64,000 nucleotides of DNA, from the NCBI GenBank assembly GCA_027922465.2, contig BQMF02000046.1, positions 1,240,001 through 1,304,000 of the forward strand, given 5' to 3'. Below are positions 14,401-24,897 of this stretch, piece after piece; the first letter of the stretch is position 1; every line of letters begins with the position of its first letter. Position numbers and translations under genes: made by a program. The DNA is from Turritopsis dohrnii. Its lineage: Eukaryota > Cnidaria > Hydrozoa > Anthoathecata > Oceaniidae. A model generated the notes under the pieces. The model was given only the letters and a program-made list of their open reading frames with translations. It was not told where the DNA came from and searched no databases.

Positions 14401-17400
14401 ATTTGCCTATTTATTGCTAAATTAAAAAAAGTGACTGGAAAATTTGAAATTAACACTTTCCACTTCTTCTTTGAGTACTCTTTAAAAAATTGGCACAAAT
14501 TGGGAGCAGATTGTGGTTTTGGTAACAAGCATACAATATTATATTATATAGATCTACTAAAATCAGCAAACTTACATTTCACCAGTGGAAACTTATCAAT
14601 AATACATTATGAACAAAAAGATGAAATTTTTAATTACCTTAGAGTGCGTTTACATGAGAGCCGTAATGAACTCAAACCGGCTTGAACTTTTAAGCTGTTT
14701 GCAATTGGGCCTTCTTTTTACATGAGAAATTTTGATACGGCCTAAAAATCGAAACAATAGATTTACTAGTTCCTAGCTCTCTCTACGAGTGTGTTTTAAC
14801 ATGAGAGCCATACTGAACGGTTTGAGATTTCAATACGGGTAGAAAAATGGAATAAATTTAGCACATTCTACATTTTTATTTCATTATGTGTCACCAAAAT
14901 TTAATTAATATGAGCATGCTTGTTAACACATTTTATGATAAAACAATGAAATGTGAAAACTTTCACACCTTTCCAATCCGTATCGAAATTTCAAACCTAT
15001 ATATTTGAGAAATAGGTTTGAAAACATCACGGGTAAAATTTCAGTACGCCCGTTATCATGTAAACATCACTGAAGGTGTGACCAGGAACAGTACTGAAAT
15101 AACTCGAAAATTGTAACTGGAGGCTTCAGGCTTTGAGTTCAGTACGGCTCTCATGTAAACGCACTTATTATCCCAATCACTTTTCAATTTACTAAGCTTA
15201 TCCACATTTCGCAGCTATAAAAAACTTTGCAGTGTAATGCACATGATCTTCATACTTCTTTCAGTATGTAGACACAGTCTACATTCAATTCATTTCCAAA
15301 TTTTAGAAATGTGTCCTTACTTGGCAGTTCCAATTGTTGTCTACGTTGTTTTTGATATCTTCAAATGTCAGGGCTCTTTTGAAGACAGTTGATACAAATA
15401 CGAATGCTCTATCACCAAGCATTATGTACATATTCTTAATTAATATAGAGTTGTCAATATGTGCAAAAAACAAAAAAACATTCTCTTTACAAAGTTTTGC
15501 GTCAGTTCTTTCATAAGTCGATAAAACTTTCTTTTGATAGAGATGACCCCGTTTCATGCATTAATTAGAAAATTTTATCCATGTATTGATTAGATGTTTC
15601 TCCAGTAACTTTAATATTTCGATGCGAATATAGGATAGTATTACTTGTTATGAAACCTTCATTTTCATCTTTCTCGAGCATATTTCCCCAAAAAACAATC
15701 ATTTCCTCTCTAAGAAGTCTTCTAACGATTAACATCTACTAATACTAATTTGCGTAGTGTGTAACACATTTAACTTAGAGAGTGTTTTGTTTTTGTTTTT
15801 TTAATGATCAAAATCTTTTTAATCGTGGTCATATAGCGGCAGTTCGACCACGCAAGACACATTCACGATTAGTATAATAGCACGTGGCATTTGACGTCAG
15901 ATGTTTTTATGATCACGGGGAACCATTGCATTGCATCCCCAATCGAACGCAACGTTTATGGGGAAATATATCAAGAACTAATAGGGATAACTGACGTTTT
16001 TTAGGGTCAGCGATACGGGTGATGGGATGACGCAACATTTGGGTCAAAATTTTATTTGGTACTGCGGATATGACGTCATTAAAATCTATGATCGACGACA
16101 TCTCTGCAACGGTTGATCGTAGCGAAACGATCTCATACATTTTTTTGCTCAGTTTTTCGAGCTCTACAACATCGTTACACTTTTCAGCCCCGATTCCGTA
16201 ATTGAAATTTTCGTCACGAGGTTTTTGCACATCCGTTTCGAAATTAAAGCCGTAAAAAAGTTTTACGCGTGATACTAGTCTACTTCTACTAATCCGCGTG
16301 TGTGCATACCACTTTTATTTTAAAAAGCGTTGTTTTTTTTTAAAATTTACGGTCGAAATCTTCTTAATCTTCGCCCAGGCAAGACACATTCACGATTAGT
16401 ATAATGGCACGTGGCATTTGACGTCAGATGTTTTTATGATCACGGGGAACCATTGCATTGCATCCCCAATCGAACACGACGTTTTTGGGGAAATATTTCG
16501 AGAACCAATAAGGATAACTGACGTTTTTTAGGGTTCGCGATACGGGTAATGGGGTCACGCAACATTTGGGCCTAAATTTAACTCGGTACTGCGGCTATGA
16601 CGTCATCAAAACATTTGATTGACGATATCTTTGAAACGATTGGTCGTACCGAAACGATCCCATATATTTTTTTGCTCAGTTTTTCAAGCTCTACAACATA
16701 GGTACACTTTTGGGTTGCGATTCTATGATTTATTTTTTCGTCACGGGGTATGTACACGGGAACGCGGGATCCTTGCACATTCTTTACGAAATTAAAGCCG
16801 AAATTAATGCGAGTAACTAGTGTTATTATATTAATCCCCACTGTGTGTCTCACTTTTATTTTAGAGAATGCTATATTTAACTAAATGTTACGGTCATCGT
16901 CCTGTTATGTGCGCGTAAAACAACGTAGAGGCAACAGACACTTTTTTCACGATTATTCTAAAAGCACGCGGCATCATTTGACGTCAGTTTTTTTATAGTC
17001 ATGGGGGAACCATTGCATTGCATCCTCAATTAAACGCGACGTTTTGGGGGAAATATCTTGAGAACCAATAGGGATAACTGACGTTTTTTAGGGTCGGTGA
17101 CACGGGTGATGGAGTGACGCAACATTTGGGCCTAAACTTTATTTGGTACTGCGGCTATGACGTCATCACAATCTTTGATCAGCGACATCTCTTTAACGGT
17201 TGGTCGTAGCGAAACGATCCCAGACGTTTTTTTGCTTATTTTTTCAAGCTCTACAACATGGGTACAGTCTCTTTTCGAGATTTGGTAATTTCATTTTTCT
17301 TCACCTTTTTTCGTGACAACGTTTCGAAATTAAAGCCGTAAGAAACTTCTACGCGAGTTACTAGTCTATATATACTAATCCGCGTTGTGCATACCACTTT

Positions 17401-18648
17401 TATTTTAGAGAGTGTTTTGTTTTTTTAAAATTTACGGTCAAAATCTCCTTAATCGTGGTCATTTTTTCGTTAGACCATTGACAATTGACGATTAGTATAA
17501 TAGCACGCGGCGTGACGTCAGTTATTTTTATCGCATCACGGGGGAATCATTGCATTGCATCCCCAATCGAACCCGACGTTTTTGGGGAAATATCTCGAGA
17601 ACCAATAGGGATAACTGACGTTTTTTAGGGTCGGCAACACGGGTGATGGGGTGACGCAACATTTGGGCCTAAATTTTATTTGGTACTGCGGCTATGACGT
17701 CTATAAAATCTTTGATCAGCGACATCTCTTTAACGGTTGGTCGTAGCGAAACGATCCCAGACGTTTTTTTGCTTATTTTTTCAAGCTCTACAACATGGGT
17801 ACAGTCTCTTTTCGAGATTTGGTAATTTCATTTTTCTTCACCTATTTTCGTGACAACGTTTCGAAATTAAAACCGTAACAAACTTCTACGCGAGTTACTA
17901 GTCTATATATACTAATCCGCGTTGTGCATACCACTTTTATTTTAGAGAGTGTTTTGTTTTTTTAAAATTTACGGTCAAAATCTCCTTAATCGTGGTCATT
18001 TTTTCGTTAGACCATTGACAATTGACGATTAGTATAATAGCACGCGGCGTGACGTCAGTTATTTTTATCGCATCACGGGGGAATCATTGCATTGCATCCC
18101 CAATCGAACCCGACGTTTTTGGGGAAATATCTCGAGAACCATTATGGATAACTGACGTTTTTTAGGGTCCGCGATACAGGTGAAGGGGTGACGCAACATT
18201 TGGGTCAAAATTTTATTTGCTACTGCGGCTATGACGTCATCAAAATCTTTGATCGACGATATCTCTGCAACGGTTGGTCAATTCCGTGATTTAATTTTTA
18301 TCACGGGGTATATACAAGGGAACGCGGGATTTCTGCACATCCTTTTCGAAATTAAAGTCGTAAAAAACTTTTATGCGAGTTACTAGTCTTATAATATTCC
18401 GCGTTGTGTGCGACACATTTAACTTAGAGAATGTTTGTTTTCCTGTTTTTTAACCGTCAAAATCTTCTATGACGTCATCAAAATCTTTAATCGACGATAT
18501 CTCTGCAAAGGTTGGTCGTAGCGAAACGATCCCATACACTTTTTTGATCAGTTTTTCGAGCTCTACACCATAGGTACACTTTTGTGTTGAGATTCTATGA
18601 TTTATTTTTTCGTCACGGGGTTCGCACATCCTTTTCGAAATTAAAGTC

Positions 18649-18692
<44 letters not shown>

Positions 18693-21600
18693 CGGGAGTT
18701 TTCAGTCCTTGGGCTTCCATCCGGAATGGTTGGTTCTTCCGCCCGCCGACTTGCAACTATTAGTTGACTTACCGCCAGAGATACGTATAGCATTGCTCTA
18801 ACTTGCCCGAAGGCCAGTGTGCAGTCAGTCGATGGCTCCTAATGGGCTGACACGCTGCTTTTAAAGCGCATCGGAGTGATGTATTGAGATACGACATGAC
18901 TGGACTCGAAGACGAGTCGCAGCGGTCGCACTCAAAGGTACTAACCACTACACCATCGCTGCACAGTTGTAAAAGTCGTAAAGAGCTTTTACGCGAGTTA
19001 CTAGTCTTATTATACTAATTCACGTTGTGTGTCACACTTTTATTTTAGAGAGTGATATATTTAACTAAATTTTGTGGTCAAGTTCTTCTTATGTGCGCGT
19101 AAAACCACGTAGAGGCGAGAGACACTATTTCATGATTATTCCAAAAGCACGTGGCATTTAGCGTCAGTTTTTTTATAATCACGGGGAATCATTGCATTGC
19201 ATCCCCAATCGAACGCAAAGTTTTTGGGGAAATATCTCGAGAACCAATAGGGATAACTGACGTTTTTTAGGTTCTGTGATACGGGTGATGGGGTGAGGCA
19301 ACATTTGGGCCTAAATTTTATTTGGTACTGCGGCTATGATGTCATCAAAATCTTTGATCGACGATATCTCTGCAACGGTTGGTCGCAGCGAAACGATCCC
19401 ATACACTTTTTCGATCAGTTTTTCGAGCTTTACAACATGGGTACACTTTTCAGTCGCAGTTGTGTGATTTAATTTGACACATTGTTTTCAAAGTTATTAG
19501 CCGTAAAAAACTTTTACGCGGGTTGCTAGTTAAGTATAAGCAGGAAAATATTCTTAAAAGTTTCTTACAAAGCTCTTCTACAACTTCTACAAAACATAAC
19601 GAAACGGTTCACGTGTCGCGCATAGATATTTTAAGGACTAGTTAATAAAACGTTTAAAGATTGAAATGGAAATATAAAACGTCCAAAATAACTTCCAAAA
19701 ATAGTAAAAGGTTATAAAAGAATAAGAATTTGATGAAATAATATTAAAAATACCCTTTTATGCATATGTTAAGTATGGAGTGCTGGTCTGTCATTTTGTA
19801 TTCTGAATAAACAAGTGATCCGAAATGGAAACTTCCGAAATGGAAACTGACTTTCCGAAAACGGATTGTCTTAATAAAAAAGAAGAAAATATGCCAACAC
19901 TTCGCCTGTTCGTGAGCTATAGAGCCCCTAGCGGGGCAATTATTGTTGTTGAAGATACCATTATTTTACAAAATTCTGACATTGCTTACTTTCTTGTAGA
20001 TAAATCTGATTGCAACGAGCTGCTTTCCTTGGCAAGAGAATACGATATCAAAAAGGTATTTGATTTGGTTGATGACTACTTCAACCATGTTCTTCAGGAA
20101 AACTTGGATCAAAATAAGATTCTACTGAACTTTGAACTTACTGAGAAGTTTGGATTGGAAAGGTCTTTCCATCGCCATTTGGATTACTACTCCAGCAAAG
20201 AAACATATACAGATTTTGTTGGTCATTGGAAAAAGATAGAATCGAAGACAAAGATCAACATACTTATAAGGCGAAGCTTAGAAAAATCTGTTAAAGAGGC
20301 AATGATAGACGACTTGTAAGTCTACTTATATTGTGAGCTTGCATTTTAATGAAAGTCTTTTAGCCTTACGTCTTTACTTACAAGCCTGTTACTTTGTAAA
20401 AATTCTTTGTAAACATTTTTATTACGCGCTTTTTTTATAAAAACAATTTTATATACGATCAGATTTATCAGATTTAACAAAAAAGTAAGTACAAAATAAG
20501 AACAACCTGAGGCTCAAATCGTTATTCCAAGAATTAAGAACAGTCCGAGCCTGAATTTTTTTAAAAGTATGTATAATCCATGCGATAAACTATCTTGAAG
20601 TTGTCTCTCAAGCTACCGATAAACTGTTTTGAAGTACATTATTGTTTTCGCTTGTTATTATAAAGCTACAGCTACGCCACACATTGTTCCATTAACGGCT
20701 AAAAAGAAAATTGAGCCCGATTCTCCTAAGAATTTCAGAATATTGCAAGTTGATTGTGTTGGTTACGAATTTAAGGAGCAAATCTCATAATTTAGTCTAA
20801 AAAGGGACTGAAATTTGGACTAAATCTTTTAATTCATATGAACAATTGTACGTAGTACTATTAAATTGTCCTGATTTCAATTTGAGGAACAGAGCTCAAG
20901 GAATTTTAATTGCTACTATACCATTTCTGCCAATGGAAATTTATAAATACATTTTGAGTGTAACTTAACTTGTGTTTATTTTGCTATTTAAGGTACAAAC
21001 GTTACTCTCCAACAGCTCATGTAAAGTTTGATTTTTCTGAACAGTGGGAGAACAGTGATGTTGAAATTCAATGCAGCAATGGAAATAAATTGCATGCGCA
21101 TTCTAACGTACTCCTGATAGCTTCAGAAAAGTTTGAGGAAATATTTGACAGACGATCATATGACGGGGTTGTCAATTTAAGTGAATATGAAAAAGAGGCT
21201 GTTGTGGCATTATTGCATATCATCTATCCAATTGAATTTACTCTAAATGGTAAGTTAGACTAATCATCTGTTTCATATATTAATAAGACAGCGTTTCCAT
21301 TATGTCTGATAGGTTCACTGAAGTTGGAGGGCCGTAACCGCCTTACCTGATTTTTAGTCTTTCATGTTGGATAACTTTCATGATTTTGCATGAATTTTTC
21401 GATCAAAAACCTGCTCCCTGTGAAAAATGGATTGTAAAGAAAAAAAAATTAGAGAAATCTTTTCCATTGCTAGTAAGAAGCATACTTAAATGGTTGGTTC
21501 TGTTGCATTTGGTACTTACAATTGCTATTGACATCATGCACAAATTGTCGTTTCACTACTGTAAAGAGTTCATTGCAAGTTGCAAAAAATTCAATATAAG

Positions 21601-22654
21601 GCGGTTACATGTTTACATTGTTTGAATCAATGACAATAACATTACGTGATGAATCGTTCTTAGAAACATTTTAAAATTTTTAAGAGACTTTTGCACTTTG
21701 TCAAAGTGCTCGACTTTTATTCAGCCTGTTTACGCAGTGATTAAATTCAAAACTTTAAACTCTCTAAGCCTAACTGCAGGACCACTAGATATGGTTTAAG
21801 TTCAGTCATTCGCTAGTCAATCCTAAATTGGAATGATCTTCAAAGACACTTCAAAGACACAGACTTGTCACTAATATCAAAAACTAAATTTCACCACAAT
21901 CCTTTTAAATTTGTTGTTGGTACCTAATTTAACCTGCTTTTTCACATTTTTTCTGAACTTTCACTTTGACTTATATTCTATTTTGGGAAAAATAAGTAGC
22001 ATAGTCAAGTTCTTTCATAATTTATTTCGGTGGCTAGCACCTAGGACCAGTCCCTGACTATTTGTGCTAATCCTCGTGTAGTATTTATATTATAGTTATA
22101 TTTTGTATCTACTTGTATTTTTTCTATAAAACATATGGAAAAATAAATCATTTACTACTACTACTACTACTACTTTATTCATTTTGTAGAAGGCTACAAT
22201 TAGTGATGTGATCCAATTTGAATTATTTACAGAATCTATACCGTTGAATCAACTTCTTAAACTGGCGAGAAAGTTTTGTATCAAGAGGGTATTTTCATTG
22301 GTTGACGATTTCCTTAGCCTCTATGTGGTTATGATTATGGAACGTATTCATTGGTCACCAATTGTTAAGATCGATTTGCTTGTTTACACTGAGAAGTACA
22401 ACTTGGAAAGAGGTTACAATAAGCTTTTCAACCAATTGCAAGAATCAAGCCAAAGGGTCTCTGATGCTGTAATTCCGTGGGAAAAGATCAGCTGGAAAAC
22501 AAAGTTTTTTCTGATCCAGCCATATGCTACCATAGATTTTCCCTGTTGTTTCAGAAGGTTAGCAAAAGGTGTGCGGGAAAACAAATTTTCTCCCATACCA
22601 GCCACATCCTCATTTTCATTTCCGAGATTAGCTGGAAGACAAAATCCCTTCTAA
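11462..22654 (+). CDS. Tandem BTB/POZ-domain protein, predicted four-exon gene
   Basis: Predicted join 11462(or 11507)..11837, 20000..20315, 20993..21249, 22233..22654. Exon 1 carries a BTB domain (WHGSDILLKVEDVVFHVHS, SPVFKAMLNGNFKEG). Exon 2 supplies the helical post-BTB part (ELLSLAREYDIKKVFDLVDD). Exon 3 is a second BTB domain (NSDVEIQCSNGNKLHAHS) and exon 4 a second post-BTB part (LLKLARKFCIKRVFSLVDDF). Donors and acceptors are consensus-like; the junction phases are 1, 2 and 1, and every join keeps frame, giving about 441 residues from the Met at 11507. BTB domains mediate dimerisation and cullin-3 adaptor roles in general; no specific function is claimed. The first intron is ~8.2 kb and contains the right-hand 540 bp array. 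The end of exon 4 may be damaged: a 140 bp offset duplication changes frame. Confidence 0.65.
11507..11837 (+). CDS. BTB gene exon 1: first BTB domain
   Basis: The BTB fold signature is clear: SDILLKVEDVVFHVH, SMASPVFKAML, then EHVLELLKLVYPV. The exon ends TTGTCAG|GTAAAG (phase 1) exactly where the paralogous exon at 20993 also ends (ACTCTAAATG|GTAAGT), so the boundary is conserved between the two units. Two possible starts exist, 11462 and 11507; 11507 (AACATGGC) begins closer to the domain. Confidence 0.75.
11875..12654. mobile_element. Foldback/MITE-like element with ~130 bp imperfect inverted ends
   Basis: Sequence at about 11890-12030 (..TTTTCGTTCCCGAGATATT..) is the diverged reverse complement of about 12470-12620 (..AATATCTCAAGAACGAAAA..). 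The outer edges read TAAAGTACTT and, on the other side, AAATACTTTA. There is no coding capacity. It sits just inside intron 1 of the BTB gene. Superfamily not recognised. Confidence 0.6.
12655..14638. other. Intron 1 sequence without recognisable genes
   Basis: Contains a poly-T run near 12667-12680 and scattered short open frames with no family resemblance. Nothing here can be supported as a gene. Confidence 0.4.
14642..15164. mobile_element. Small TIR element (GTGCGTTTACATGAGAGCC ends)
   Basis: The left end GTGCGTTTACATGAGAGCCG at 14644 is matched by its reverse complement ending at 15164, and the similarity continues into a TGAACTCAAA block on both sides. TTA lies at or within two bases of each edge (14639-14641 and 15165-15167), which would fit a PIF/Harbinger-type MITE. 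Internal partial copies of the ACATGAGA end occur near 14722 and 14800. There is no transposase. Confidence 0.7.
15165..15737. other. Intron sequence before the right array
   Basis: Short frames on both strands at 15303-15557 are of unremarkable composition; nothing recognised. Confidence 0.35.
15738..19530 (-). repeat. Right array of the ~540 bp repeat (minus orientation)
   Basis: Seven units in inverted orientation relative to the left array. Unit starts (ACTAGT or GCTAGT on the minus strand) lie at 19530, 19005, 18387, 17902, 17365, 16821 and 16279, giving unit lengths of about 525, 618 (with SINE and a deletion), 485, 537, 544, 542 and 542. Neighbouring units around 17150-18140 are almost identical at an offset of 537, a sign of recent tandem duplication or homogenisation. 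The start of each unit faces outward and the tail inward, mirroring 5455-9834. Confidence 0.88.
18649..18971 (-). mobile_element. tRNA-derived SINE inserted in an array unit
   Basis: Read on the minus strand, it starts with a tRNA-like head near 18967 (GCAGCGATGGTGTAGTGGTT as box A region, TCTTCGAGTCC as box B). A ~200 bp body follows, ending in a (TTAC)n tail, seen on the plus strand as (GTAA)n at 18649-18692. The 10 bp target duplication AAAGTCGTAA flanks it at 18643-18652 and 18972-18981, and removing it restores the array-unit sequence. The head has the two RNA polymerase III promoter boxes in the right order. Confidence 0.88.
19531..19999 (+). other. End of intron 1, with an open frame upstream of exon 2
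   Basis: A frame starting with ATG at 19825 (CGAAATGG context) runs into exon 2 without a stop. It could be an alternative first exon that skips the first BTB domain, or chance, because a good acceptor (TTTCTTGTAG) sits at 19998-19999 and only the part after it resembles the paralogous exon at 22233. Confidence 0.4.
20000..20315 (+). CDS. BTB gene exon 2: first post-BTB helical domain
   Basis: After the acceptor at 19998-19999, the translation aligns with the exon at 22233 (LLSLAREYDIKKVFDLVDD against LLKLARKFCIKRVFSLVDD). It ends at CTT|GTAAGT. Reading through would stop two codons later, so an isoform ending at 20319 is possible. Splicing from 20315 to 20993 restores Leu-Tyr in frame. Confidence 0.68.
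20320..20992. other. BTB gene intron 2
   Basis: AT-rich, no gene or named repeat. It ends in the acceptor TTGCTATTTAAG at 20992. Confidence 0.5.
20993..21249 (+). CDS. BTB gene exon 3: second BTB domain
   Basis: A BTB core (SDVEIQCSNGNKLHAHSNVL, EAVVALLHIIYPIEF) bounded by an acceptor at 20991-20992 and donor G|GTAAGT at 21250. It is clearly paralogous to exon 1, ends at the same residue in the domain, and is followed by the same intron phase (1). Confidence 0.72.
21730..22174 (+). mobile_element. 5'-truncated LINE 3' end inside BTB intron 3
   Basis: The translation around 21828-21926 gives NWNDLQRHFKDTDLSL, the typical C-terminal end of LINE reverse transcriptases (WNDLP..LR...SL..FK), then a stop, ~220 bases of 3' UTR, an AATAAA-like signal and a (TAC)n tail at 22151-22174. 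A tandem short-repeat 3' tail fits CR1/L2-like LINEs; the clade is not certain. Confidence 0.68.
22233..22654 (+). CDS. BTB gene exon 4: second post-BTB domain, possibly damaged
   Basis: After acceptor TTTACAG the frame reads SIPLNQLLKLARKFCIKRVF and continues with YTEKYNLERGYNKLF, matching exon 2. Near 22490 the motif ISWKTK..LIQPY appears in this frame, and again 140 bases later in another frame that continues to a stop at 22869. So the 3' part contains a frame-breaking duplication, or a missed intron. The stop at 22654 is therefore a provisional end. Confidence 0.6.
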
Positions 22655-22869
22655 TTCAACCATATCCTTCTGTCCATATGTTTTCCCAGTTGTTTAGTGA
22701 GGATGAAGAGTTTCAGGGGCTAGTTGTTAATTGGGGGACTAGGACATGGGATGGTGTGATATTTCCGAAAAACATAAGTACTGAAGAATATATTAGTTAT
22801 ATATTTAGTTTTATTGTGATAGCAGCGAAAGCAAAGAACTTGGAAGTCTCCTCTTCCTCCTCTAGCTGA

Positions 22870-23449
22870 AAAATTGTTTAGTCTACGCTTTATAGTCTTT
22901 GAAGATTCTTTTCAAAACTCTGTAAATTGGAATGAAAGGACACAGACTAGGAGTTTCGAAGCTCAATTTAGTTTATATATTCAGAAGCTCCATCAGATTG
23001 TGTTCTTAATTTAACTCTTTAAAACCTCTTCATAACTTATATGTCTACTTTTTCAATTTCAATTGTAGCACTAATACTGTACCGTAAATAAAAGTCTACT
23101 AACATTATGATAGATGTAGTTCACAAACAAACATGGTTTGTATAGTAAGAAGAAACGACGTTCCCAGTGTGGCGCATATGTCTCATCCAACATTGTGAAT
23201 AGATATTATTATTTTGTTTTCAAATATTTTACTACTCTTCTATTCTTGATGTTTCCTTTTTTTATGTAATGCACATAAACGCGCTACATACTTTCAATTA
23301 TTTGGAATGTTTGTGATATTTTAAATTTTAAATTATGACCTATTTTCAATTCTTGATCATTATGAGCCATGTTCTTACAAAACAGCAGTCCAAAAAAACT
23401 ACTATTTGATAAGAGTATACTATATGTTTCAATTTCTTTGCATATATAA
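22870..23449. other. Intergenic, 3' of the BTB gene
   Basis: AT-rich, no reading frame or repeat recognised. It includes possible polyadenylation signals (AATAAA near 23088). Confidence 0.4.
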
Positions 23450-23591
23450 GTTACGGGGATTGTGACAAATTCGGGGATTATGCATACTAACCAGTTATTT
23501 TACATACTTACCGATAGGGTTAGCGTTGGGGTTATTATGCATAATAACCGGGGAATATGCATAAATCCGAATTTATCATATTCCCCGTAAC
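23450..23591. mobile_element. Short MITE with GTTACGGGG ends
   Basis: Starts GTTACGGGGATTGTGACAAA and ends with the reverse complement of GTTACGGGGAATATGATAAA. The inside holds GGTTATTATGCATAATAACC-type palindromes. It is a 142 bp relative of the 1.07 kb element at 30933-32000, which has the same ends and internal motif. Confidence 0.8.
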
Positions 23592-24035
23592 ACATACACC
23601 TTCCTTGTGATTTTCTTCGTAAGAATGAATATATATATATAGTAACATAACTTCTTTCTTTTTCTTGTCTGTTTTATTAGATTTTGCTCAGCGAAAGATA
23701 TTGATTTCATCGTTCATCTATCTATCTAATTTCGGCGAATTTTGTCATTCCATATTTTCCTGCTATCCCCTATTCGATTTCGTTTTAAGAGACAATAATG
23801 ATAGCTTTAAATTCCGATATTTGTTTACATCCACAGTTGAAAGAAGCAGTTCCTTCTCAGTTATTAGAGAGCTTACGAAATTACGGCGGCAACCGTAGCG
23901 GCAACGTGAAAACATTAGTTTGTACCTACTATGCATGCAAAACTCCCGGGAAAACCAAAATTCTGTTTTCACGTCCAAGTCACGACGTTGAAATTGCAAT
24001 TTTGGTCCGTCTAAAACGCCAGTTCCTTTAAATAA

Positions 24036-24897
24036 ATGATGGGTGCTGTTGAAAAGCAAAAACAGTAAGTAACTTATGTTTTCGGAGAAATTGTGACTGA
24101 AGGAAAACTGAGAAGTAACTTGTCAAGTTTTCCTGACCAAGTATAGCCATCATCTGTATCAAAATATATAAACAACATTTCTTTTTTTATTTTCGTGTTC
24201 TTTTAGAAAAGCAATGCGCTGGACAGATGATCATGATGTAATGTTGATTAAGGAAGTGTTTTTATTTGAACTTTGGAAATACAAGCAAGGATCGTTGGAA
24301 CGTGGACAAATTTGCAAAAGAATTAGTGAAGCCCTGAATGCATTAGAAATCCCTGTCTTCAAAGTTACTGATAGGTCCACGAGCGGTCATCTAAATCTGT
24401 TGATAAAAAAGTTTAAGAAGCAAGAAAATGATGAAAACAAAGCTGGTGGAATCGAAGTTACTGAAGAAAGTGAAGTTAATAAAGGTTTAAGGGACATAAT
24501 GGAGCTTTTTGATGATCATGAAAAGCTAGTTTATGAAGAAAGTCAATTAAAGAAGCAAAAACGTGAGGAAGAAGCTTCCTAAGCTGAAGATTTGCGTTTG
24601 GCTTCTTTAGAAACTTTTGGAGAAACAAGAAAAAGGAAATCTGATTCAAGTGAGGAAGAAACTGTCACAAATTTCAAAAAACGACGATCAAATGAGACTA
24701 TTAATTATTTTAGAGATAAAAGTACCATGGACATGGAATTACGTAAAGAAGAGTTAGAAATAAAGCGACAAGAAGTTCAGGGCATGCATCAATTGATACA
24801 GCAGCAACAAAATCAAACAAACCAGTTGTTGCAACAACAACAGCAAATGAATATTGCTTTTATGGAACTTTTAAGCAGATTTGTACCCCCAAAGTAG
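24036..24897 (+). pseudogene. Myb/SANT-like DNA-binding protein, two exons, one in-frame stop
   Basis: Exon 1 24036-24064 (ATGATGGGTGCTG..) ends at CA|GTAAGT; exon 2 starts at 24207 after TTCTTTTAG, and the join keeps frame. The protein begins with MRWTDDHDVMLIKEVFLFE, a Myb/SANT-like trihelix fold common in invertebrate genomes and often seen as the partner protein of Harbinger-type transposons. It continues into a charged region and a Gln-rich coiled coil (LIQQQQNQTNQLLQQQQQM). A TAA at 24580-24582 interrupts the single frame; the following frame to 24897 is in register. It is a pseudogene unless the stop is an assembly error or read through. Confidence 0.7.

Noticed and set aside
14431..14685. 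Possible gene frame at 14431-14685
   Set aside because: It runs into the TIR element at 14642 and shows no recognisable domain or splice context.
18653..18692. (GTAA)n microsatellite as an independent repeat
   Set aside because: It is the tail of the SINE, lying between the target duplication and the SINE body.
5455..19530. CRISPR-like or centromeric array
   Set aside because: Units are ~540 bp with no spacers, in two opposite blocks; they do not form a continuous satellite.
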